From Pirellulales bacterium (GTDB taxonomy: Bacteria; Planctomycetota; Planctomycetia; Pirellulales; Lacipirellulaceae): DNA of 64,000 nt. Below are positions 8,398 through 18,000 of this stretch, piece by piece. Location of the stretch: positions 41,552 to 105,551 of the forward strand of contig JANQOF010000067.1 of the NCBI GenBank assembly GCA_028279215.1, given 5' to 3'. The stretch's first letter is position 1. Each line of letters starts with the position of its first letter. Below the pieces are notes generated by a model. That model was not told where the DNA came from. It made no database searches and was given only the letters and a program-made list of their open reading frames with translations. Made by a program: the position numbers and the translations under genes.

Positions 8398-9522
8398 ATG
8401 CACACCCCAACAGTTCTTCGCCGCATCACGCTGGTGGCCATCGCGACCGTGGTTGTTGGTACGTTTGCCTCGCCGGCGCACGGCGAGACCCGGCTGCGGA
8501 ACATTTGCCGGCTTAAAGGCCAGGAAGAAAACGTGCTCCGCGGGCTAGGACTAGTGGTTGGCCTCAACGGTACTGGCGAAGCAAACGACTTGCCCACGAT
8601 GCAGGCCATCGCTCGTGCGATGGAACTACTCGGAAGCCCGGTGGGCAGCAATGGGCTAATCGACCCAACGGCGGTGGACGAGCTCAAAAAGATTAAGAAC
8701 GCTTCGCTCGTGCTCGTCACCGCATCGGTTCCAGCCACCGGCGCCCGACGCGGTGAGAAACTCGACTGCACGGTTTCCGCCTGGACCGGCAAGAGCCTCG
8801 TTGGCGGGCAATTGGCGTTCGCCGCTCTGCAGGGTCCGAATCTGCGGGACCGCCAAGTGTACGCTCTGTGTTCAGGCTCCGTGAATGTTGAGGACTCAGA
8901 AGTGCCCACAGTAGGCCGAGTTCACAACGGCTGTCAGATGGAGCAAGACATTTACACACCGTTCTATCTGGAACGCGACGGTGTGAAGTGGATCACTTTG
9001 GTGCTCGATAGCCATCACGCCAGCTTCCATACGGCTGCCGACGTCGCAGGAACCATTGCCAGCAATTACACCGGTTACTACTCACCGGACGCCCTACGGG
9101 TAGAAGCGCGTCCAGATGACGAAGAGAACTTTGTCCGCGCGATTGACGCGACGAACATCGAGGTGCGAATTCCTGATTCCTACGAGGCAAACCCTGTATC
9201 ATTCGCCTACGAAATACTGGAGCTGACGATTAGCGAAGAGGATCCCGAAGCTCGTGTGGTGATCAACAACCGTACGAAGACCGTTGTGATTAGCGGTGAC
9301 GTACGGATTGGCGACGTCGTGGTGGTGACCGATCAGGTCGTCATCGAAGCCGGTCTTGCCGCGGACTTCACAGCTCTCGACGACAGCGAGTCGGCGAATC
9401 CAAGCCTTGAGCGATTAGTGCAGCAACTCAACACGCTAAAAGTCTCCCGTCAGGAAGTGATCGACATCATTCAGCGAATCAACAAAGCCGGCAAACTGCA
9501 CGGCAAGCTCATCGTGGAATAG
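8398..9522 (+). CDS. flgI: Flagellar P-ring protein FlgI
   Basis: A 374-residue periplasmic protein with a signal peptide ending AHG and then TRLRNICRLKGQEENVLRGLGLVVGLNGTG, the classical FlgI start. Blocks NASLVLVTASVPATGARRGEKLD, VRIGDVVVVTDQ and the C-terminal LVQQLNTLKVSRQEVIDIIQ are intact. ATG 8398 is chosen because it places the signal peptide at the N-terminus; an in-frame TTG at 8353 only adds a non-conserved extension. It follows flgH within one operon. Confidence 0.95.
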   Translation: MHTPTVLRRITLVAIATVVVGTFASPAHGETRLRNICRLKGQEENVLRGLGLVVGLNGTGEANDLPTMQAIARAMELLGSPVGSNGLIDPTAVDELKKIKNASLVLVTASVPATGARRGEKLDCTVSAWTGKSLVGGQLAFAALQGPNLRDRQVYALCSGSVNVEDSEVPTVGRVHNGCQMEQDIYTPFYLERDGVKWITLVLDSHHASFHTAADVAGTIASNYTGYYSPDALRVEARPDDEENFVRAIDATNIEVRIPDSYEANPVSFAYEILELTISEEDPEARVVINNRTKTVVISGDVRIGDVVVVTDQVVIEAGLAADFTALDDSESANPSLERLVQQLNTLKVSRQEVIDIIQRINKAGKLHGKLIVE

Positions 9523-9578
9523 CACACCAATAGTGGCAGCGTAGTCGCCGCAAGGCCGTTCGCGAAAAGGATTCGAAC

Positions 9579-9992
9579 ATGGCAACCGTCAATCATCTAT
9601 CGAGTCATACCTACGACTTGGTGAAGGCCACCCAGGCCCCTCCGCGGTTTCACTCGCCGACCGAGTCGCGGTCGCAGTCGGTGGCCGACGCGGAGGAGGT
9701 GCGTGAGGCCTTTTCGTCGTTCATTGGCGAAGCGTTCTACGGACAAATGATGAAGTCGATGCGCTCGACGCTCAACAAGCCCGCCTATTTTCACGGCGGC
9801 CGCGCCGAGGAGATGTTTCAAAGTCAGCTCGATCAGCAACTGGCCCAGGAATGGGCGGCGGATTCGGGCGATCGGTTCGCCGAGCCAATGTTCGAGCAGC
9901 AGTTTCCTCACCACGCCAAGATCCTCCGCGAAGCAAAGCAGGCCGAAGCGGGCGAGCCGCTGGACGACCTTGCCTACCTTCGCCGGCGCTAG
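9579..9992 (+). CDS. flgJ: Rod-binding protein, FlgJ N-terminal domain only
   Basis: A 137-residue protein. The segment EVREAFSSFIGEAFYGQMMKSMRSTLNKPAYFHGGRAEEMFQSQLDQQLAQEWA matches the rod-capping N-terminal domain of FlgJ. There is no C-terminal muramidase domain, as in many non-proteobacterial FlgJ proteins, so peptidoglycan must be opened by another enzyme. The position between flgI and flgN supports the call. Confidence 0.82.
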   Translation: MATVNHLSSHTYDLVKATQAPPRFHSPTESRSQSVADAEEVREAFSSFIGEAFYGQMMKSMRSTLNKPAYFHGGRAEEMFQSQLDQQLAQEWAADSGDRFAEPMFEQQFPHHAKILREAKQAEAGEPLDDLAYLRRR

Positions 9993-10043
9993 TTCAACTC
10001 ATCTAGTGATCCTCGCCCCCAGAATCCCGACTTTGTGTCCGAC

Positions 10044-10568
10044 ATGACAACTCAAGTCCCACTCGAATCGAATGCCACCGCGTCCACCAACGACTGGGAG
10101 GCGCAGATCGGCAGCCTGCTGAGTACGCTTTCGACCGTACAGGCCGATCTGCTCGCCTTGCTCGGCGAAAAGCGGGAGGCGCTTGCCGCTGGAAACTACG
10201 AACAGCTCAGACGGTTCACCACTCGCGAGGCCGAGCTGGTGGGACGGCTCGAGCTTTGTCGTCGGCAACGGCATGAACTGCTTGAAGCGGCCGCGCGCGA
10301 AGGATTGCCAGCAGATAGCGTCCGGACGCTAGCGCAAGCGTTGCCAGCGGACGACCGCCAGACCCTCGACAAGAGCATCGAACAGTCTCGCCGTCAAAGC
10401 CGCCTGCTGCAGCATCATAGCCTGACGAACTGGGTGGTCGTGCAGCGCACGCTCATTCACCTGTCGCAGATGATCGAGATTGTTGCAACCGGAGGTCGCA
10501 TGCAGTCGACGTATGGAACATCGGCCCACACCAACTCCAGCGGCGCGCTGGTCGACCGCGAAGCGTGA
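10044..10568 (+). CDS. flgN: Flagellar export chaperone FlgN-like protein
   Basis: A 174-residue, largely helical protein (LLSTLSTVQADLLALLGEKREALAAGNYEQL...REAELVGRLELCRRQRHELLEAA) matching the coiled-coil FlgN family, which escorts the hook-filament junction proteins FlgK and FlgL to the export gate. Both clients follow directly, which is strong context for a weakly conserved family. ATG 10044 is preferred to the GTG at 10035. Confidence 0.8.
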   Translation: MTTQVPLESNATASTNDWEAQIGSLLSTLSTVQADLLALLGEKREALAAGNYEQLRRFTTREAELVGRLELCRRQRHELLEAAAREGLPADSVRTLAQALPADDRQTLDKSIEQSRRQSRLLQHHSLTNWVVVQRTLIHLSQMIEIVATGGRMQSTYGTSAHTNSSGALVDREA

Positions 10569-10631
10569 AGCCGTCCGAATCGCCGTCGCAACGACCCGCC
10601 AACTCCCAACACACAACTCCAATCGTTTCCA

Positions 10632-12335
10632 ATGTCACTCTTCGGTTCCCTACAGATGGCAAGCAACACCCTGCAGGCAATGCAGGTAGGGTTGCACGTG
10701 GTGGGCAACAACATTGCCAACGCCAACACTCCGGGGTTCATCCGCGAAGAAGTGGTCTATGCGCCAGCTCCTGTGCAGAGAAAAGGCGACTTGGTGCTTG
10801 GGTTGGGCGTCGTCGTCGAAGGTATCGCCCAGAAGGTCGATCAGTTTCTGCAAGAACGCCTGCGGAACTCCGGTAGCGATCGGGTGAATGCTGAGGTTCA
10901 GGAAGGCGCGTACGGCGACCTCGAGCAGATTCTCGGTGAACTCTCCGACACGGACTTGAGTTCGTCGTTCTCCAATTTCTTTGGCGCCGTGCAACAAGTA
11001 CTGGATGCCAACGACGATCGTTCCGTACGGAATCTCGCCGTTCTTGCCGGCAAAACGCTAACCCGGGATTTCAACCGATTGTCGTCGCGAACGGAAGACC
11101 TGCACGATCGGTTAGACCTTCGCGTCAACGAAATTGCGGGCGAAATCAATGAGCTGTCGGAGCAAATTCGCCAGCTAAACTTGCAAATCGTGACGATCGA
11201 GGGAGGTGGCTTGTCGGGCAGCGACGCCGGTGGATTGCGGACCCAACGCGACAACGCCGTGGCGGCCCTTTCGCAACTGGCCGATATTCGCGTAGTGGAG
11301 CAGCCAACCGGGTCGCTGACGATCGCCGTGGGGGGCGAATTCCTGGTGACGGACGGTGTTCGTCGCGAGGTGTTTGCCGACGACGGCACGACGGCCGGGC
11401 GCAACACTTCGGCCATCCGGTTTGTCGACACGAACGCCGAGTTGGAAGTCACCGGCGGTGAGCTGCGCGGCCTTTATGCCGGCCGCGACGAGATCGTCGG
11501 CGGAGCAATCGCCGACCTCGACGAGTTGGCCACAACGCTGGCGTTTGAGTTCAACAAGCTGTACTCCCAGGGCCAAGGAATCGAAGGCTACAGCAGTGTG
11601 ACGAGCGTCGACTCGGTACTCAACACCACAGCAGCGCTCGACGAAGCGGGGCTCACGTTTACTCCGGTCAACGGAGCGTTCGACATCCTGGTGCGCAATA
11701 CCAATACGTCAAACGTCGAGACTCACACCATTCGCGTCGACCTGAATGGACTCGACGACGACACGTCGCTCGAAGACCTGGCCGCAGCGATCTCGGCCGT
11801 CCCTGGTTTAACAGCCTCGACAACAGCCACGGGTGGACTCTCGATTGCCAGCAACGCGGTCGACACGGAATTTACCTTTGCCGGCGACACCAGCGGAGTG
11901 CTGGCGGCTCTTGGCATCAACACGTTCTTCACTGGTTCGTCGGCGGCAACACTGGGGGTGAACTCGGTACTCGATGGAATCGACAACGCTGCCCTATTCG
12001 CTGCTAGCTTGAACGGCATCGGAGAAGACGCCCGCAACGCCGAGCGACTAGTCGAGTTTTACACCCGTCCACTCGACTCGTTAAACGGAGCAACATTGGC
12101 CGATAAGTATAGCCAGTTGGCCAATGGCGTTGCGCAAGGCTCAGCCGCGGCCCAAGCGGTCGCCGATGGGTTCCGCGTTTTCGAAGCCACGCTCGAAGGC
12201 GAAGCCCAGGCCCTCAGCGCTGTGAACCTCGACGAAGAGGCGGTGAAGATGATCACCTTGCAGCGAACCTACCAGGCGTCGGCCCGCTACATACAGACCA
12301 TTTCGGAGATGCTAGACACGCTGGTCAACCTGTAG
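10632..12335 (+). CDS. flgK: Flagellar hook-associated protein 1 FlgK
   Basis: A 567-residue hook-filament junction protein. The N-terminus (MSLFGSLQMASNTLQAMQVGLHVVGNNIANANTPGF) and the C-terminus (SAVNLDEEAVKMITLQRTYQASARYIQTISEMLDTLVNL) are canonical FlgK. The middle region (about 300-480) has a flagellin-IN-like repeat (LRVDLNGLDDDTSLEDLAAAIS...). flgL follows 52 bases downstream. Confidence 0.95.
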   Translation: MSLFGSLQMASNTLQAMQVGLHVVGNNIANANTPGFIREEVVYAPAPVQRKGDLVLGLGVVVEGIAQKVDQFLQERLRNSGSDRVNAEVQEGAYGDLEQILGELSDTDLSSSFSNFFGAVQQVLDANDDRSVRNLAVLAGKTLTRDFNRLSSRTEDLHDRLDLRVNEIAGEINELSEQIRQLNLQIVTIEGGGLSGSDAGGLRTQRDNAVAALSQLADIRVVEQPTGSLTIAVGGEFLVTDGVRREVFADDGTTAGRNTSAIRFVDTNAELEVTGGELRGLYAGRDEIVGGAIADLDELATTLAFEFNKLYSQGQGIEGYSSVTSVDSVLNTTAALDEAGLTFTPVNGAFDILVRNTNTSNVETHTIRVDLNGLDDDTSLEDLAAAISAVPGLTASTTATGGLSIASNAVDTEFTFAGDTSGVLAALGINTFFTGSSAATLGVNSVLDGIDNAALFAASLNGIGEDARNAERLVEFYTRPLDSLNGATLADKYSQLANGVAQGSAAAQAVADGFRVFEATLEGEAQALSAVNLDEEAVKMITLQRTYQASARYIQTISEMLDTLVNL

Positions 12336-12387
12336 GCGCATCCAGCAATCCATCTCCTCATTCGCTCACTCACCACTTTCAACTCTC

Positions 12388-15039
12388 GTGTCCGCAATCC
12401 TGCCCATTCCGACGAATCGCATCAGCGACTTGCTGGCGTCGCAACGCATCACGCGGCAGCTTCAGTCGGACCAGATCGAGTTATTCCGCGCGCAGACCCA
12501 AATCAGCACAGGGCGACGCATCATCTCGCCCAGCGACGATGCGCCAGCGTCGCTGCGGGCGATGAACCTGCAGCGCATCTTGGAACGAAAGTCGCAAGCT
12601 CAGGTGAGCCTGCAGGATAGCGTCTTGTTTCTGGGCAACGCGGAGATAGCGATCAATTCGGTTTCCGACATTCTCAACAACGTGAAGTCCGAAGCTCTGG
12701 GGGTGGACTCGACGTTATCAACCGAGAACGAGAGACAATCGGTCGTCGACCAAATCAATCGCGCCCTGGAGCAACTGGTGACGATTGGCAATAGCCAATT
12801 TCGTGAGCGGTACCTGTTTGCGGGCTCGCGATCACAGCAACAACCGTACGACTACGTTGGTGATTTCGTGGCCTTCAACGGCAACGAAGACCATCTTCGG
12901 AGCTTTGTAGACGTCGGATTCCTGTACGAGACCAACATTCCCGGCGGCGAAGTGTTTGGCGGCATCAGCCAGCAGGTGCTCGGCACCGTCGACCTCAATC
13001 CGCATCTGACCACAGACACCCAGGTTCAACATCTCAACGGAGGCGCCGGTCTCTCCGGTGGTGCGGTAGAGATTGTGTACGTCGATGCGGGGAACAACGC
13101 CACGTCGTCGGTTGTCGATCTCTCAGGCGCGGCAACGATTGGCGACGTGGCGCGGTACCTGCAAGACGGCGTGCCGGCCAGCTCGGGCATCACCGTCGAA
13201 GTCACCGGCGCGGGCCTCACGTTGTCGACGGCCTCGGGAACCGACGGCGTGTTGGTTCAGGAGGTTGGCGAAGGACGCACCGCCCGCGACTTGGGCATCT
13301 TTGGCGACACACCCCAAGCGACGCTCGTTGGCGACGATATCCGGCCCGTGTTGCTCAAGACCACGCGCCTGGCCGACCTGCTTGGCACGAAATCCCAAGC
13401 AACTGTGGTTTCGGGCGGCGCGAATAACGACTTTATTGTGCGGGCGACTCAAAATGGCGCCGACGCTGGGGCCGCAACTCCTCTAAATGGCGTGACCATC
13501 CAAATCGTCGATGGGGAGAGTGCCGGTCGCGAGTTCGCCACGTACGACGGAAATGCCGGAACATTAACCGTGACCATCGAATCGGGCGTGAGTACCGCTT
13601 CGCAAGTGGTCGATGCGATCAATGCGGAGGCATCGGGGCTGTTTTCCGCGGAGATTGACTATCGCGACGCTGCGTCGACCGCGTTGGCGGGCGGAGGTAT
13701 CGTGGCGCTGTCCGCTACAGCTGTCACAGCCGGTGGCAGTGGAGAGGTGCTCGACCAGTCGCATGGGCTGCGAGTAACCAACGGTGGCCAGACGGTCGAC
13801 GTCGATGTTAGCTCGGCCGAAACCGTCGAAGACCTTTTGAACATCTTGAATCAGGCCCAACTAGGCCTGCAAGTCGAAATCAACGCCGCGGGCAACGGCA
13901 TCAACGCTCGGTCGCGATGGAGCGGCGCCGACTTGACAATTGGCGAAAATGGCGGGCAGCTCGCCACACAACTTGGCATCCGCACGTACAACGGCGACAC
14001 GCGCTTGGAGGGCTTCAACCGGGGCGTTGGCGTTGCTACTCCAGACGATTACCGACTGCAACTTGCGCTCGACGGCGGACTAGGCGGTGTCACGAATTAT
14101 CACGTGAACCTCAGCGACGATGCAGTCGCTGACTTCTCGTCGCTTTCGGAGCCGGTGGGCGGTTTGCTCGATTTGAAAGGGACCTATTCAGGCCTCGGCG
14201 GCAACAATCTTTCGATCGTGTTCGCCGAAGATGCCCTGTCGACAACTCATTCGGCTTCGCTGGCCGGCGATGTACTCACCGTAACCGTTGGTGTTGGCGA
14301 TGGCGTGGGGGGAACGTTGGCCAATGGCGCGACCATTAGCCTGGACCAGATCTTTAGCAGCATCGACGACGTCGACTTCACAGGTGCGATCGACTATCAC
14401 GCCGAGGACGTCGTCGGCAGCTACACGGTGGGAACGGACGCAGGTCAGTCCATCACTTTCAGCGGGGCGGGTTCCGTCACGGTCGATGACGTCATCGAGC
14501 GGATTAGTTTGGCGACCTCCGGCAATGTGGCCGCGGCGATCAGCACCGTAGGCAACGGGCTGGAGCTGTCGTTCGACAACTCGGCCGGGCAGACGCTCAC
14601 CGCAACAGGTGGCGTCGCCGAGCGGTTGGGATTCTTCGACCAAAGTAAGACAGCAGCAACGAGCACTACCGGCACGCTCACCGTCGAAGACCGCCACACG
14701 CTGGAGTCCGACAGCGTGTTCAACACTCTCATGCGCCTACGCGAAGCCATCATCACCGAGGATTATCCCGCGGTCGGCCGCGAGATCGATCGAATCGACA
14801 CCGACTTGGATCGGGTAAACTTCGCTCGCAGCGAACTTGGGGCACGGCTGCAAAGCTTGGAAACACTCCAGTTTCGTCACGAAGACGAGGAGGTTGCGCT
14901 GCGAAGCGCTCTTTCGGAAGAGATCGACGTCGATCTAACCGAAGCGATTTCGGAGTTCACCGCCCGGCAGTACGCACTTCAGGCGTCGCTGCAGGTGGCC
15001 GGCAATATTCTACAATTGACGCTGCTTGACTTCCTTTGA
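12388..15039 (+). CDS. flgL: Flagellar hook-associated protein 3 FlgL, very long form
   Basis: An 883-residue protein starting at GTG. Residues 1-155 (RISDLLASQRITRQLQ, QISTGRRIISPSDDAPASL, NSQFRERYLFAGS) are the flagellin-like N-terminal domain of FlgL. The last 100 residues (TLMRLREAIITEDYPAVGREIDRIDTDLDRV ... YALQASLQVAGNILQLTLLDFL) are the C-terminal helix. The roughly 600 residues between hold several flagellin-IN-like beta modules (VDVDVSSAETVEDLLNILNQ, VTIESGVSTASQVVDAINAE). Typical FlgL proteins are 300-500 residues, so this form is greatly expanded. It ends the plus-strand flg operon. Confidence 0.9.
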   Translation: MSAILPIPTNRISDLLASQRITRQLQSDQIELFRAQTQISTGRRIISPSDDAPASLRAMNLQRILERKSQAQVSLQDSVLFLGNAEIAINSVSDILNNVKSEALGVDSTLSTENERQSVVDQINRALEQLVTIGNSQFRERYLFAGSRSQQQPYDYVGDFVAFNGNEDHLRSFVDVGFLYETNIPGGEVFGGISQQVLGTVDLNPHLTTDTQVQHLNGGAGLSGGAVEIVYVDAGNNATSSVVDLSGAATIGDVARYLQDGVPASSGITVEVTGAGLTLSTASGTDGVLVQEVGEGRTARDLGIFGDTPQATLVGDDIRPVLLKTTRLADLLGTKSQATVVSGGANNDFIVRATQNGADAGAATPLNGVTIQIVDGESAGREFATYDGNAGTLTVTIESGVSTASQVVDAINAEASGLFSAEIDYRDAASTALAGGGIVALSATAVTAGGSGEVLDQSHGLRVTNGGQTVDVDVSSAETVEDLLNILNQAQLGLQVEINAAGNGINARSRWSGADLTIGENGGQLATQLGIRTYNGDTRLEGFNRGVGVATPDDYRLQLALDGGLGGVTNYHVNLSDDAVADFSSLSEPVGGLLDLKGTYSGLGGNNLSIVFAEDALSTTHSASLAGDVLTVTVGVGDGVGGTLANGATISLDQIFSSIDDVDFTGAIDYHAEDVVGSYTVGTDAGQSITFSGAGSVTVDDVIERISLATSGNVAAAISTVGNGLELSFDNSAGQTLTATGGVAERLGFFDQSKTAATSTTGTLTVEDRHTLESDSVFNTLMRLREAIITEDYPAVGREIDRIDTDLDRVNFARSELGARLQSLETLQFRHEDEEVALRSALSEEIDVDLTEAISEFTARQYALQASLQVAGNILQLTLLDFL

Positions 15040-15094
15040 TGCAGGGCGTCCTAGTATTACCGCCTTGCAGGTCGCGACCAAACGCTGATCGGGT

Positions 15095-18000
15095 TCAGTT
15101 AACAACTATAAGATCTGTATCCAGCGTATGAGTCGCGCCAATCTCTTCAAAGGCGGCGTCGCTGATGAGACTGGCATCTACGGTAGCATCGTCGGCTGTA
15201 CGTGTTGTCATGTTTTCACGTACATCCAAATCGCCAGTAGCCGCGTACTGCTCACTCGACCCCTCAACCGTCAGCAAGTATAGCCAGGGGGCGAGCCAGA
15301 CCTCGTCGCTGCCGGACGATGCGTTGGCGGCCAAGACCGCTTCTCTTAGGGTCATCGAGTAAGTATCGTTTTGAGCACGAATCCCGTCCGCGACACTCGT
15401 TACCACATAACCTGCGGACCCAATGTAATCGCCTTGTGAAGTCTCAAAGAAGTACTTTAGCACACCGCCAATCCACTGTTGCTGGTCGCTGTCGACGAGA
15501 TTATCTCCCAGGTTTGTCGACGAGGCTGCGAGAGGCTCGACACGGACTGAGTGAAACGCCGTACCAGCCGTGTTGTTGGCAAACACGGAGGAACCAATCT
15601 CGACTGTGGCCGTGTCTTGATCGCCCGCATAGATCGCGCCACCTGCCGTGGCAGCCTTATTTCCTTCGAACACCGATCGCTCAATCCGAGCGTAGCCTGT
15701 CGAGCCCGAAATGCGAATAGCACCGCCTGCACCATCCGATTCGTTGTCGACGAACGCCGAGTCCGTTGCATTCAAATCGCCACCCGCAACTACAATCGCG
15801 CCGCCGGTCTTGCTGTGCCCTCCGGTAATGGTAACCCGCGACAAGTCCAGATCGCCCGTGATATGAAATGCCTGGTCGTGCCATCCAACTCCATCAGACG
15901 ACGCCAGGGCCGACGCGTCGATGACCGTCAGTCCGGCACCGACGCCGACGATGGATACGTTGCCAGTAATGTCGAGGTCGTTGTAAGCCGCATTGCTCGA
16001 CTCGGTGCCGGTTCGATCGAGTTCGTAGCGCCAAGCGGGAACGAAGATCGTGTCGTTGGTGCTGTTGGCCGCTTGCACGGCCTCGCGCATTGAAAACGCG
16101 TACGCGTCGTTGCTTGCGTCGATTTCGTCGTCGATGGTCGTCACCACATGATCGACAGCCCCTATGTGGTCGCCCGTTGCAGTACTAAAGAAGTACGTTA
16201 GTACACCACCAATCCATTGCTGTTGGTCGCTATCCACAACGTTGTTGCCCAGGTTTTTTGAAGACGAGGCATCGGGCTCGACACGTACGTTAGCGAACGC
16301 GGTCCCCGCAGTGTTGTTGGCAAACACGGAAGAACCAATCTCTACCGTGGCCGTGCTCTGATCGCCCGCGTAGATCGCGCCTCCTCCCGTACCCGCCGTA
16401 TTTCCCTCGAACACAGATCGCTCAATCTGAGCGTAGCCAGTCGAGCCGGAAATGCGAATGGCTCCACCTGCACCATCCGATTCGTTATCGACGAATGCCG
16501 AATCCGTGACGATTAAATCGCCATTGTTCACCACGATGGCGCCACCGGTCTTGCTGTGACCTCCCGTGATCGTGACCCCAGACAAGTTCAACTCGCCTAG
16601 CACATGGAATGTCTGGTCATGCCAACCAACACCTCCTGTGGCCAGCCCAGACGAGTCGATAACCGTCAACCCAGCGCCGGCACCCTCAATGGTGATACTG
16701 TCGGTCACGTCCAGATCGTTGTACGAAGCATTGGCTGCTTCCGCGCCAGTGCGTGTTAGAGAGTAAACGCCGGCGGGCACCACAATCCTTGTCGGCACGC
16801 CTAGCGCATTGGCTTCTTGCACTGCTGCGCGTAGCGAGACATTGCCCGATGCATCCTCGGCTACTCCATCGCCCGGGTTCGCGTCGGGCGTGTCGGAGGT
16901 TGTGTTCACAACGAAGAAATCGTCAATGCGGACGACAAAGCCATCGCGACCGCCACCGAACGATGTATCCCAGCCACCGGTGATGAAGTTCAGTGAAGAA
17001 TCAGTTTCGCCTACAAGCGTTACGCGACTGTCGGCATCAACAGCAATTCCATCGCCCCATTGTAGTCCAACGTCCCCGATGTAGCTGCTCCAAGTATGAC
17101 TACCATCTGGCTCAAATCTGATAACGAACGCATCGGCGCTAGCGTCGTAAGTGGTATCCCATCCCCCAACAATCCAGCCCGACGATTGGGTGTAACCTGA
17201 AACATAGATGCTGCCACTTGGCGCAACGGCAATTGCTCTCCCAGATTCGAGCCCGGAGCCTCCGAAGTAACTACTCCATGCATGGCTACCGTCTGCGTTG
17301 AGCTTTAGGATATAGCCGTCTCCCGCGCCACCGTAGCTGGTGTCCCATCCCCCGCTCGCCCACCCTGAAGAAGAGGCATTGCCCACAACGTAGACGTTAC
17401 CTGCCTCATCGGTGACGATATCCTCGCTACCGTCGCTACCACCATACCCACCGAAGTAAGTGCTCCAGGTGGTGTTTCCATCGGCATCGAGTTTTAGTAC
17501 GAAGCCGTCGGTACCGCCACCTCCGCCGAACGATGTATCCCATCCACCAGCCACCCACCCAGCCGATCCGGTCGTACCTCCAATCAGGATGTTCGTGTCG
17601 GGATCAAAGCCAATTCCCGCGCCGAAGTCGTCATTGGAGCCACCGATGTAGGTGCTCCAGACGTGCGTGCCAGCCACGGTGAAGTAGGCAACAAATCCAT
17701 CGTTGCCGCCGTTGTGGCTAGTGTCTTCACCGCCGGACACCCAGCCAGAGGAAGGGGTGGTCCCGGTGACTACAACATTGCCGAATGCATCGCTAGCAAC
17801 TCCGCTAGCATAGTCAAAGCCTGTGCTACCTAGGTATGAACTCCAAACATGATTGCCGTCTGCATCTAGTTGAGCGACAAAACCATCGCGTGATCCGCCA
17901 TACGTCGTGTCCCAGCCTCCCGATATCCAACCTGATGACTCAGTTCCACCTACCACGACCACGTTCCCGAACTCGTCAACCGTAAGATGTCCACTTTGAT